Shown here: piece by piece, positions 18,472-25,925 of the stretch
Layout of the letters: every line of letters starts with the position of its first letter
Position numbering within the stretch: the first letter of the stretch is position 1
NCBI GenBank assembly: GCA_937967425.1
Contig: CALBST010000402.1
Span: 1-44,826 of the forward strand
Direction: 5' to 3'
Length of the DNA: 44,826 nt
DNA from: an uncultured Caulobacteraceae bacterium
GTDB taxonomy: Bacteria > Pseudomonadota > Alphaproteobacteria > Caulobacterales > TH1-2
Notes under the pieces: model-generated
Told to the model about the DNA's origin: nothing
Database searches by the model: none
What the model saw: only the letters and a program-made list of their open reading frames with translations
Translations under genes and position numbers: made by a program

Positions 18472-18728
18472 AACCAGCCCTTTTTCTTTTTCTTTTCAGG
18501 CTCGGGTGGCGGTGGCGCAGGCTGGGCCGCCTTCGGCGGCGGCGCGGCTTGTTGGCGCGGCGGCTCGGGCGCGCGGGCGGCCGGCTGCGGCGCGGCTTGT
18601 TGCGGTTGACGCTGCTGTGCCGCGGCTTGGGGTTGCTGTGCGCGCTGGGCCAGCGTCTGACCGCTCAAATTTTGTTGGCCAGAGCGGCGCGGGTCGGGGC
18701 CGAGCTTGTCTACGAACCAGTTGGACAT
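18468..18728 (-). CDS. Small Pro/Ala/Gln-rich protein, unknown
   Basis: A protein of 86 residues (109 if it starts at 18797). After a short folded-looking N-terminus (MSNWFVDKLGPDPRR) it is a disordered Gln, Ala and Pro tract. It ends in five lysines followed by Gly-Trp-Phe. It is not recognised and has no membrane segment. The ATG at 18728 is preferred because AAGGTGAGGG lies just upstream. Composition and reading-frame bias fit a real gene, but evidence for function is absent. It lies downstream of actR on the same strand and its stop overlaps that of the acyltransferase gene. Confidence 0.55.
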   Translation of the reverse strand: MSNWFVDKLGPDPRRSGQQNLSGQTLAQRAQQPQAAAQQRQPQQAAPQPAARAPEPPRQQAAPPPKAAQPAPPPPEPEKKKKKGWF

Positions 18729-18832
18729 GTCCCTCACCTTGTCGGGCGCCAAGAGCGCCAGCGTCGTTATCGCATCGAAACGAGCGCGCCAATGCATTCA
18801 GCGCATGGCTTGCTGAGGCTTCATGATCCGCT

Positions 18833-18841
18833 TGTGGATAA
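18833..18841 (-). promoter_or_regulatory. DnaA box (perfect 9-mer)
   Basis: The top strand reads TGTGGATAA, the reverse complement of the consensus DnaA box TTATCCACA. It lies two bases beyond the actR stop codon. An isolated perfect 9-mer can arise by chance in a window of this size, so function is uncertain. Confidence 0.35.
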
Positions 18842-18842
18842 C

Positions 18843-19391
18843 TTAGCGCGGCGCGCGTTTGGCTAGGATGCGCTGCAGCGTGCGGCGGTGCATGTTGAGG
18901 CGGCGCGCGGTCTCGGAAACGTTGTGGCCGCAGAGTTCATAGACGCGCTGAATGTGCTCCCAACGGATGCGGTCGGCGCTCATCGGATTTTCCGGCGGTT
19001 CCGGCTTTTCGTCCGGCGAGGCGAGCAGCGCTTTGACGATATCCTCGGGATCGGCGGGCTTGGCGAGATAGTCGAGGGCGCCAGCTTTCACAGCGGCGAC
19101 CGCCGTGGCGATGGCGCCGTAGCCGGTGAGCATGACAACACGGCAGTCGGGCCGGCTCTTGTTGAGCGCTTCGACCACCGAGAGACCCGAGCCGTCTTCG
19201 AGGCGGAGATCGAGGACCGCGTAGGCGGGTGGCGTCTTGGTGGCGATCTCGTTGGCTTCGGCGACGCTGGCGACGGCGGTCACTTCGAAACCGCGTTGCT
19301 CAAGCGCGCGCGCCAGACGCGTGCGGAACGCCGCATCGTCATCAAGAATGAGGAGAGTTTTTTCGCCTTCGAGGGGCGCTGCGGTGCTCAT
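18843..19391 (-). CDS. actR: ActR/RegA/PrrA family redox response regulator
   Basis: A 182-residue response regulator. The receiver domain (residues about 10-125) shows the acidic pocket DDD at 17-19, the phospho-acceptor D61 in VLDLRLEDGSG, T in MLTGYG and K in LAKPAD. A Pro/Glu linker follows. A Fis-type helix-turn-helix ends the protein (GHNVSETARRLNMHRRTLQRIL), which is the hallmark of ActR/RegA/PrrA. These proteins switch on respiration, photosynthesis, CO2 or nitrogen fixation genes according to redox state. It lies 50 bp downstream of the kinase gene and the two form an operon. Confidence 0.93.
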   Translation of the reverse strand: MSTAAPLEGEKTLLILDDDAAFRTRLARALEQRGFEVTAVASVAEANEIATKTPPAYAVLDLRLEDGSGLSVVEALNKSRPDCRVVMLTGYGAIATAVAAVKAGALDYLAKPADPEDIVKALLASPDEKPEPPENPMSADRIRWEHIQRVYELCGHNVSETARRLNMHRRTLQRILAKRAPR

Positions 19392-19441
19392 CAGCCTGAC
19401 CTATTTCCAGTTGCCCTCTATCTAGAGATTTTTTGCGATTT

Positions 19442-20746
19442 TCATAGCTCAGGCGCTTCAATTGCCGCACGCGGCCATACGGCTTTTACCATGGCGCCGT
19501 GGTTGGGCGGGCGGCGGTTGCGGACGTCCAGCTTCGCGCCCGTGCGCTCCAGCAGCGTCTTTGAGATGAAGAAGCCGAGGCCGAGGCCGCCCGCAATGCC
19601 TTCCTCGTCTCTTTCGGTGAGATAGGGCTCGCCCAAGCGGTTCAGAATGGCGGATGCGAAACCGGGGCCGTCGTCGCGGACCGTGATTTCTATGGTCTCG
19701 GCGTTCCAGCGCGCCTCGATGTCGACACGGGTGCGGGCAAAGCCAACGGCGTTTTCGACGAAGCCGCCGAGCGCGTGCACGATCTCGGGCATGCGCCGCA
19801 CTTCGAGCGGTCCTTCGCCCTCAGCGTCTATGACGATCTCGGCGCCGAGGCCTTCGTGCGGAGAGACAACCTCTTCGAGCAGCGATTTGATTGGCGCGCG
19901 CTGGATCATCACGTCGCCGCGTTCGCGGTTGGCCGAGAGCTGACCGAGGATGGCGCGGCAGCGTTCGCTTTGCGTGACCAGCAATTGCAAATCTTCGTAG
20001 CGTGGATCGTCCGGCGGGATGTCGCGCGCCATCTCCTTGGCAACGAGGTGAATGGTGGCCAGCGGCGTGCCCAGTTCGTGAGCGGCGGCGGCGGCGAGGC
20101 CGCCAAGCGCCGAAAGCGTTTGCTCGCGCGAAAGAACGGCCTGCACGGCGGCGAGCGCGATATTGAGCCGTTCTTCTTCGGCGGCGACCCGCCACGCATA
20201 AACGCTGGTGAAGCCAAGGCCCACGAGCACCGCCGCGGCTATTCCCATCTGATAGAGCGGCGGCATCACGAAGACCGAGTCATCCGGCCATGGGAGCGGC
20301 AAACGGAAAACCGAAATGACGCCCACACAGGCGAAGGTCAGCGCAGCGAGCATGGCGGTGACCGCCGGGCGCAGAACTGTGGCGCTCACCGCCACCGGCG
20401 CCACGAACAGAAAAACGAACGGGTTCTGAAGACCGCCGGTCAGCGCCAAGAGCACCGCGAGTTGCACGGCGTCGTAGCCGAGTTGCGCGGCCGCTTCCCA
20501 CTCGCGCGCAAGTTCCTGGCTTCGGCGCGTGAGAACGAGGTTCACAAGAACCGAGACGCCAATGGCGGCGAGCGCCCAGTCGAGCGGGAACGCCACATCC
20601 AGGACGAACCGAACAAAAAGTACCGCAACGGTCTGGCCGACGATCGCAAGCCAACGCAGCAGCACCAGCGTGCGGATCCGCACGCGGCTGGTGGCGCTCC
20701 AGAAGCTTGGAATGGGTGCGGGCGGGCGGGGCTCGGTGACGGCCAT
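19442..20746 (-). CDS. actS: ActS/RegB/PrrB family redox sensor histidine kinase
   Basis: A 434-residue membrane kinase. Six hydrophobic segments occupy residues about 28-185. The quinone-binding heptapeptide of RegB proteins is present as GGLQNPF (104-110). The H-box is AAAAHELGTPLATIHL with H223. A cysteine (C263, in SERCRAIL) falls where RegB carries its redox-active Cys. The N-box (GGFVENAVGFAR) and G-boxes (DDGPGF, GGLGLGFFISK) are intact. The start at 20746 is the first ATG giving a kinase-like N-terminus. The frame stays open far upstream but that stretch is antisense to the TonB receptor gene. The gene is divergent from the haem receptor operon, sharing a 135-bp control region. Confidence 0.93.
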   Translation of the reverse strand: MAVTEPRPPAPIPSFWSATSRVRIRTLVLLRWLAIVGQTVAVLFVRFVLDVAFPLDWALAAIGVSVLVNLVLTRRSQELAREWEAAAQLGYDAVQLAVLLALTGGLQNPFVFLFVAPVAVSATVLRPAVTAMLAALTFACVGVISVFRLPLPWPDDSVFVMPPLYQMGIAAAVLVGLGFTSVYAWRVAAEEERLNIALAAVQAVLSREQTLSALGGLAAAAAHELGTPLATIHLVAKEMARDIPPDDPRYEDLQLLVTQSERCRAILGQLSANRERGDVMIQRAPIKSLLEEVVSPHEGLGAEIVIDAEGEGPLEVRRMPEIVHALGGFVENAVGFARTRVDIEARWNAETIEITVRDDGPGFASAILNRLGEPYLTERDEEGIAGGLGLGFFISKTLLERTGAKLDVRNRRPPNHGAMVKAVWPRAAIEAPEL

Positions 20747-20797
20747 CCGCCTCTCATCGCCGTGGCGCGGCCGCCACTCAAGGGCAGGTGCGACAGC

Positions 20798-20828
20798 TTG
20801 ACGTGAAAACCCTAGCCAAAATGATATT
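20798..20828 (+). promoter_or_regulatory. Candidate sigma-70 promoter of the TonB receptor operon
   Basis: TTGACG (20798-20803) matches the -35 consensus at five of six positions. TGATAT/GATATT (20822-20828) is a weak -10 at 18-19 bp spacing. It lies about 55 bp ahead of the ATG at 20882. The -10 is poor, as expected for a regulated promoter. This is inferred from sequence only. Confidence 0.4.
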
Positions 20829-20877
20829 GAGTCTGCGAAGCGATCGCAATAAGGCTGACTCCAGTTGAGAAGGAGTC
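20829..20877. promoter_or_regulatory. Cluster of three GANTC sites in the TonB receptor leader
   Basis: GAGTC at 20829-20833, GACTC at 20857-20861 and GAGTC at 20873-20877 fall within 49 bp, the last overlapping the ribosome binding site GAGAAGGAG. GANTC is the CcrM adenine-methylation site in alphaproteobacteria. Between the first two lies a small dyad, TGCGA-N5-TCGCA (20834-20848), which could be an operator just downstream of the candidate -10. Confidence 0.5.
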
Positions 20878-20881
20878 GCAA

Positions 20882-23104
20882 ATGCGGGGGTTGTGGGGAA
20901 TATCGGCGCTGGCGCTGGGGTTGAGCCTGGCGGGAGCAGCGGCGGCGCAAGATTCGGGGGAAATCCTGGTCGCGGAGGCGGACCTCACGGTCACTGCGAC
21001 CCGTCTGCCGACTGATCCGTTCGACGTTCCCACGGCGGTCACGGTAATCGACGCCGACGAGATTGAGACCAACCTCTACACCGACATCAAGGACCTCGTG
21101 CGTTTCGAGCCCGGCGTCACTGTTTCCACGGCGCCCTCGCGCTTCGGTGCGGCGCTCGGTTCGACCGGTCGCGACGGCAATTCCGGCTTCACTATCCGCG
21201 GCATGGGCGGCAATCGGGTTCTGTTCCTGACAGATGGCATCCGCGTGCCGGACGCGTTTTCGTTCGGCCCGAACTCGTTTGGTCGCGGCGACTATGTCGA
21301 TCTCGACTTGCTGCAATCGGTCGAGATCGTTCGCGGCCCCGCGTCGGCGCTCTATGGCAGCGATGGCTTGGCCGGCGTGGTGAGCTTTATCACCAAGGAT
21401 CCCACAGACTTCCTCGCCGAGGATGAAAACTTCGGAATGCGTCTGCGTGCGGGCTATGCCAGCGCCGATGAGAGCTGGAACACCGGCCTCTCCGCCGGTT
21501 TCCGCCTGAACGATGCGTGGTCCGCGCTTGTTGCCTACACACACCGCGATGCGCACGAGCAGGAAAACCAAGGCGCGAACTTCTCGTTGAACAGCACGCG
21601 CACCGCGCCGAATCCGCAGGAGATCAGCTCGGACGCCGTGCTGGGGCGCATCGTGTTCGAGCCGAACAACGCGCACCGCTTCCGCCTCACCGCCGACTAC
21701 GGCGAGCGTGAAGTGACAACCGAGGCTTATACCGGCCGGGCCGTGCCGCCACTGGCTGCTACTTCGGTAATCGATCTTGACGGCCGCGACTCGAACCAAC
21801 GCCAACGCGTTACGCTCGACTACACATTCGATAATCCGAATGAAGGCTTCATCGATAGCGCCTTCTTGGCCGTGTACTATCAGTCCAGCGAGACCGAGCA
21901 GTTCAGCGCGGAAGATCGCAACACCGCCGCCGACCGCACGCGTCTCTCGATTTTCGAGAACGACGTGTTCGGCCTGCAGGCGCAGTTCATCTCGTCGTTC
22001 CGCACGGGCGCTGCGGAGCACCGCGTTGCCTATGGCGGCGACTATTCTCAACTGCGCCAGGAGGGTCTGCGCGACGGCACGGTCCCGCCGTTCGGCGAAA
22101 CCTTTCCCACGCGCGCGTTCCCAAACACGGACTACACGCTCGGCGGTCTGTTCGTGCAGGACGAGATCAGCTTCATCGACGGGCGCGTCGTGTTTTTCCC
22201 CGCGGTGCGCTTCGATTATTATGACCTCTCTCCCGAAGTCGATGCGCTCTATCCCGATCCGGTTGCGCCTGGTCAGGACGGATCACGGGTGACGCCGCGC
22301 TTCGGTGTTGTCGTGTGGCCGACGGATACGCTCGGTTTCTTCTTCAACTATGCGCAGGGCTTCAAGGCGCCGGCGCCGAGCGAGGTGAACCAGTATTTCT
22401 CGAACCCGGCTTTCGGCTACATCTCGCGCCCCAACCCGGACCTTGGCCCGGAAACCAGCGAGTCACTCGAACTCGGCGCGCGTCTGCGTGATGTGAGCAT
22501 CGCGGGCGGCACGCTGCGCGCTTCGACCTCGGCGTTCTTGTCGGACTACGAAGACTTCATCGAGCAAGTCGTGGTCGAAGGCAGTTTCACGCCGATGGAC
22601 CCGGCAGTCTTTCAGTTCGTGAACATCGGCGAAGTGCAGATCTGGGGCTTGGAAGGCCGCGCCGATCTGACGTGGGACAACGGTTTTGGCCTGACGTTTG
22701 CCGCATCGTGGGCCGAGGGCGATCAGACTGTCAGCGATGGCACCGCTTCCGGCACGATCAGCGGGCCGCTGCTGAGCGTTGAGCCGCTGCGGATCGTTAC
22801 GGGACTTTCCTACAACGATCCCGACGGCGTCTTTGGCGGTCAGGCGATCGTGACGTACGCAGCGCAAGTCGATGAAAACGACGCTGCCGGCAACTTCCGC
22901 CCGGATGCGTTCACGATTCTCGATCTGACTGGCTACTGGAACATCACAGGCGCCGCGACGCTTCGCGTCGGCGTCTTCAACGTCACCGACGAAACGTACT
23001 GGTGGTGGAGCGATGTGCGCGGTGTGTCGCCGACGTCGCCTATTCGCGACGCCTTCACCCAGCCGGGTCGAAATTTCTCGGCCTCTATCGCTTACCGTTT
23101 CTGA
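20882..23104 (+). CDS. TonB-dependent haem/haemoglobin-type outer-membrane receptor
   Basis: A 740-residue outer-membrane transporter energised by TonB. The signal peptide ends near AAAAQ (residue 23). The plug domain (about 40-165) shows VTATRLP, FTIRGMGGNRVLFLTDGIRVPD and VEIVRGPASALYGSDGLAGVVSF. The 22-stranded barrel ends in the canonical terminal Phe (SIAYRF). FKAP and NPDLGPE (near residues 495-525) match the FRAP/NPNL box of haem receptors. The His usually found between those motifs is absent, so the ligand could differ from free haem. A very good ribosome binding site (GAGAAGGAG, six-base spacer) fixes the start. It is followed by the DUF6607 gene after 18 bp and is divergent from actS. 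Confidence 0.9.
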   Translation: MRGLWGISALALGLSLAGAAAAQDSGEILVAEADLTVTATRLPTDPFDVPTAVTVIDADEIETNLYTDIKDLVRFEPGVTVSTAPSRFGAALGSTGRDGNSGFTIRGMGGNRVLFLTDGIRVPDAFSFGPNSFGRGDYVDLDLLQSVEIVRGPASALYGSDGLAGVVSFITKDPTDFLAEDENFGMRLRAGYASADESWNTGLSAGFRLNDAWSALVAYTHRDAHEQENQGANFSLNSTRTAPNPQEISSDAVLGRIVFEPNNAHRFRLTADYGEREVTTEAYTGRAVPPLAATSVIDLDGRDSNQRQRVTLDYTFDNPNEGFIDSAFLAVYYQSSETEQFSAEDRNTAADRTRLSIFENDVFGLQAQFISSFRTGAAEHRVAYGGDYSQLRQEGLRDGTVPPFGETFPTRAFPNTDYTLGGLFVQDEISFIDGRVVFFPAVRFDYYDLSPEVDALYPDPVAPGQDGSRVTPRFGVVVWPTDTLGFFFNYAQGFKAPAPSEVNQYFSNPAFGYISRPNPDLGPETSESLELGARLRDVSIAGGTLRASTSAFLSDYEDFIEQVVVEGSFTPMDPAVFQFVNIGEVQIWGLEGRADLTWDNGFGLTFAASWAEGDQTVSDGTASGTISGPLLSVEPLRIVTGLSYNDPDGVFGGQAIVTYAAQVDENDAAGNFRPDAFTILDLTGYWNITGAATLRVGVFNVTDETYWWWSDVRGVSPTSPIRDAFTQPGRNFSASIAYRF

Positions 23105-23122
23105 AAAAGGAGGAATTTCAGA

Positions 23123-24094
23123 ATGAGCATGTCACTTACTCGAAGAGGCTCGATGCTTGCGCTGGCCGGCGCAGGCGTCGCGGCCACGACGCCTGTTTTG
23201 GCGCAAACGGCGCGCGCCAGCGGCGTTGAGCGCGATCGCCAGGCTATTCTCGCCATGGCTGGCGATTATCATGTGCGTTTCAACTTCCGTGAGACCGTGC
23301 CGTTCGTGAGCGACTACACGCCGCTCGAGCCGAAAACGAGCGGCGGCTATGAAAGCGTCCGCGTCATCACCGACACGGGCAATTTCATCCAGCTTCAGCA
23401 TTTGCTGGTGGCCGAACACGAGGGCCAGACCTTCGTCATCAAGCATTGGCGACAAGACTGGACGTATCAGCCGCGCACCGTGCTCGTGTACGATCGCCGC
23501 AACTATTGGTCGCTCGCCAACGTGTCGAGCGCCGATCGGCGGGGCGCCTGGTCGCAAACGGTTTGGCAGACAGATGACTCGCCGCGTTACGGCGGCGTCG
23601 GCCGTTGGGATTATGCCAACGGCCGCACGATCTGGACGAGCGGGCCGACCGCGCGTCCGTTGGCGCGCCGCGATGCGATCCGCAATCCGCCATACGAACG
23701 GTATCTTTCGATCAACCGCCACGCGCTGACGCCGACCGGCTGGGTGCATGAGCAGGACAACGAAAAGATCGGCACGCGTGATGGGCAATTGGTGGCGATC
23801 GTTCACGAGGACGGCGTCAACACGTATGATCACTTCAACGAATATCCGGTCGCGGCGGCGGAATCCTACTGGGCCGATACGGCCGAGTATTGGGGCGGCG
23901 TGCGCCAAGCCTGGGATGACGCGATTGCGCGCCGCCGCGGCGTCTGGGTCGAGGAAGAAGCGCAAGCGGGCGCGGTGACGGGGCCGACTTTGATGGGGCT
24001 CGCCGATCGCATCCACTCCGATGAAATCCAAACCGCAGCGGCGTTGACCGAAGCGCAAGCGGCGATCGCGACCGCGACGAGCCGGAGCGCCTAA
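23123..24094 (+). CDS. DUF6607 family exported protein
   Basis: A 323-residue protein with a Tat-like signal (LTRRGSMLALAGAGVAATTPVLAQ; cleavage near residue 28). The mature part is rich in Trp and Tyr and has the DUF6607 pattern: FIQLQHLLV, FVIKHWRQDWTYQPRTVLVYD, RGAWSQTVWQTDDSPRYGG and a KIG-containing segment. The molecular function of the family is unknown. Its position 18 bp behind a haem-type TonB receptor suggests a periplasmic partner in uptake. AAGGAGG precedes the ATG by nine bases. The stop overlaps that of the convergent glycosidase gene by four bases. Confidence 0.82.
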   Translation: MSMSLTRRGSMLALAGAGVAATTPVLAQTARASGVERDRQAILAMAGDYHVRFNFRETVPFVSDYTPLEPKTSGGYESVRVITDTGNFIQLQHLLVAEHEGQTFVIKHWRQDWTYQPRTVLVYDRRNYWSLANVSSADRRGAWSQTVWQTDDSPRYGGVGRWDYANGRTIWTSGPTARPLARRDAIRNPPYERYLSINRHALTPTGWVHEQDNEKIGTRDGQLVAIVHEDGVNTYDHFNEYPVAAAESYWADTAEYWGGVRQAWDDAIARRRGVWVEEEAQAGAVTGPTLMGLADRIHSDEIQTAAALTEAQAAIATATSRSA

Positions 24095-24867
24095 CGGCGA
24101 TCCAGGACGACAACCATGGGTCCCAGCTCATGGTTGTCGTCGAAGCGCCCGACCGAAGGCGCCCAGAGACTCGATACCGTGCCGTCGAGAAAAAGCGCGT
24201 CCCGGCAGCGTAGTTCGTCGCGGAAGAAGCGTGCGAAGCGGCCGAAAGAGACAAAGCCGGTACTGATCACAAAATACGCCGTGTGTTGATCCACGAGACC
24301 AACGCCGTTGCGTACGAAGCGCGATACGCCATCCTCTGCGATGCGCGGATGCAGTTCGCCATCGATAAGCAGCATCGGACCCGATTGGGTCGCCCAGCGC
24401 GGCTGATGCAGCTCGCGCGCATAGGTTTCTGAAACATCAATATGGAGCGCGCCGTCCTGGCCCTGCCAAAACACGCCATTTGGCTTCAAATGAAAGTTGC
24501 CTGGGCCATCGGTCAATGAGAGAGCCTTCTGCTCCTCGCCATCTTGTACATAAAGCCCAATCGGCGCGCCGGCGTCGTTATACATTCCCGCGTTCATAGC
24601 GAAGCGAACACGGCGGGCGTCGGCGCCCAGTTGCTGCTGCAAGGCTTCGAAGCCGCGCAGATAACGCCCCTCAGACGCGCGGGAGTACAGGCGCATGTCT
24701 TGGCGGCGAGGGTCGAAGCTGCAGACGATGAAGCGCGAGGTTTCGAATTCGCGCACCTCGCAGGCCGCGTCTCTGTTTTCGAGTTGCGGGAGGATGAACA
24801 GCCCTGCGGCGGCGAAGATGCCGACAACGGAAGCCATCGCGACGAGGGGGATGCGCGGCAGGTTCAT
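24091..24867 (-). CDS. Phosphodiester glycosidase family protein (NAGPA/DUF2233)
   Basis: A 258-residue protein with an N-terminal membrane anchor or signal (residues about 9-28). The NAGPA-like domain shows FAMNAGMYNDAGAPIGLYV, PNGVFW, TQSGPMLLIDGE, RNGVGL and DALFLDGTVSSLW, all typical of DUF2233 proteins. Relatives hydrolyse phosphodiester-linked N-acetylglucosamine; the substrate here is unknown. The start is ATG 24867; a TTG directly upstream in frame is less likely. It converges on the DUF6607 gene. Confidence 0.88.
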   Translation of the reverse strand: MNLPRIPLVAMASVVGIFAAAGLFILPQLENRDAACEVREFETSRFIVCSFDPRRQDMRLYSRASEGRYLRGFEALQQQLGADARRVRFAMNAGMYNDAGAPIGLYVQDGEEQKALSLTDGPGNFHLKPNGVFWQGQDGALHIDVSETYARELHQPRWATQSGPMLLIDGELHPRIAEDGVSRFVRNGVGLVDQHTAYFVISTGFVSFGRFARFFRDELRCRDALFLDGTVSSLWAPSVGRFDDNHELGPMVVVLDRR

Positions 24868-24982
24868 CAAACCGCCACATGCGCAAATTCGAGGCTTTGC
24901 TCAAGCTTTGCCTGCGGCATTGCGCCCCCTGTGCCGTCGCGCCGCGTTGATATGAGCGGCTCGGGGGCGTCTAGCTTCCAAG

Positions 24983-25693
24983 ATGGCAGAACCTGTCGAA
25001 ACGCCGCGCCGAAATCTGACGGGCGCTGTTGTGCCAGCCGTGGCGGTCGCGGGCTTGGCGGCGCTCGGCGCCATGTTGCTCGTTGGCACTAACGGTGATG
25101 GCGGTAGGCAGGCGGCGATCCCGCGCGACTGCATTATCGAGAACGCCGATGGCGTGGGCGGCCCCATTGATCTTGTTGACGCGAACGGCGCGCGCGTGAC
25201 GCAAGCCGACTTCGCGGGTGAACCTGCGGTCATCTATTTCGGCTTCACAAACTGCCCCGATATTTGTCCGACCAGCATGTACGCGCTGGGCGAAGCACTT
25301 GCGGCGCCCGGCGGCTACGACGTCCAGCCGATCCTCATCACCGTCGATCCCGAGCGCGATACGCCTGCGCGCATGGGTGAATATGCCAGCACTGACGGCT
25401 TTCCACCCGGTCTCGTGGGGCTGAGCGGTAGCCGCGAGCAGATCAATGCGGCGGCGCGGGCGTTTCAGGTGCATCATGCGAAGGCGCCGATCGCAGGCGC
25501 TCCGGATGACGTCTACAACGTCGATCACTCGTCGCTGCTCTATGTGCTCGATCGCAATTGGCGCACGGTTTCGATCATGCAGACCATGAACAGGGCGGAC
25601 CGACTGGATCCTACCAGCCCGCTTGTTCCCGCTTCGCCCGAGGCGATCCAGGCCTGTATCGCTGCGGGCCTAGAGCGGACGGATCTGCCTTGA
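24983..25693 (+). CDS. senC: SCO1/SenC/PrrC copper chaperone
   Basis: A 236-residue membrane-anchored thioredoxin-fold protein (segment at residues about 15-36). The copper site is complete: CPDICPT gives the CxxxC pair, and the partner His is in YNVDHSSLLYV. Such proteins deliver copper to, or reduce, the CuA site of cytochrome c oxidase. In Rhodobacter the SenC/PrrC gene lies next to regA/prrA. Here it is 4 kb from actS/actR, so the link is looser. No strong ribosome binding site precedes ATG 24983. Confidence 0.92.
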   Translation: MAEPVETPRRNLTGAVVPAVAVAGLAALGAMLLVGTNGDGGRQAAIPRDCIIENADGVGGPIDLVDANGARVTQADFAGEPAVIYFGFTNCPDICPTSMYALGEALAAPGGYDVQPILITVDPERDTPARMGEYASTDGFPPGLVGLSGSREQINAAARAFQVHHAKAPIAGAPDDVYNVDHSSLLYVLDRNWRTVSIMQTMNRADRLDPTSPLVPASPEAIQACIAAGLERTDLP

Positions 25694-25704
25694 TTATGTG
25701 AAGC

Positions 25705-25723
25705 GGGGGCGTATTGCGCCCCC
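25705..25723 (+). terminator. Possible terminator hairpin after senC
   Basis: A 7-bp GC stem (GGGGGCG 25705-25711 with CGCCCCC 25717-25723) and a 5-base loop, 11 bp after the senC stop codon. No T-run follows, so it would be a weak or factor-assisted terminator. The rest of the 25694-25925 gap holds nothing clear apart from the phaZ ribosome binding site. Confidence 0.35.
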
Positions 25724-25925
25724 TGGACCGGTCCCACTACATTTGAGCCACGGAAAGCGGTCAGGGCTGGAACCTGGCCTGGGGGAGCCGGTTAAGACCT
25801 TCGGCATAATCGCCAGCCTGGCGCTGCAATGCGAAAGGCTCGCCTGCTGAGTTGTCTTAGCTTGTTGGAAACACGGGCGCGCGCACTATCCCTGTGGGTT
25901 GCTGCGCCGCAGCAGAAGGGCTTGC

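Noticed and set aside
20747..22051. Open frame on the minus strand that would extend the ActS kinase to 869 residues
   Set aside because: The extension is antisense to the TonB receptor gene and has Arg-rich, low-complexity shadow composition. The kinase N-terminus fits a start at 20746.
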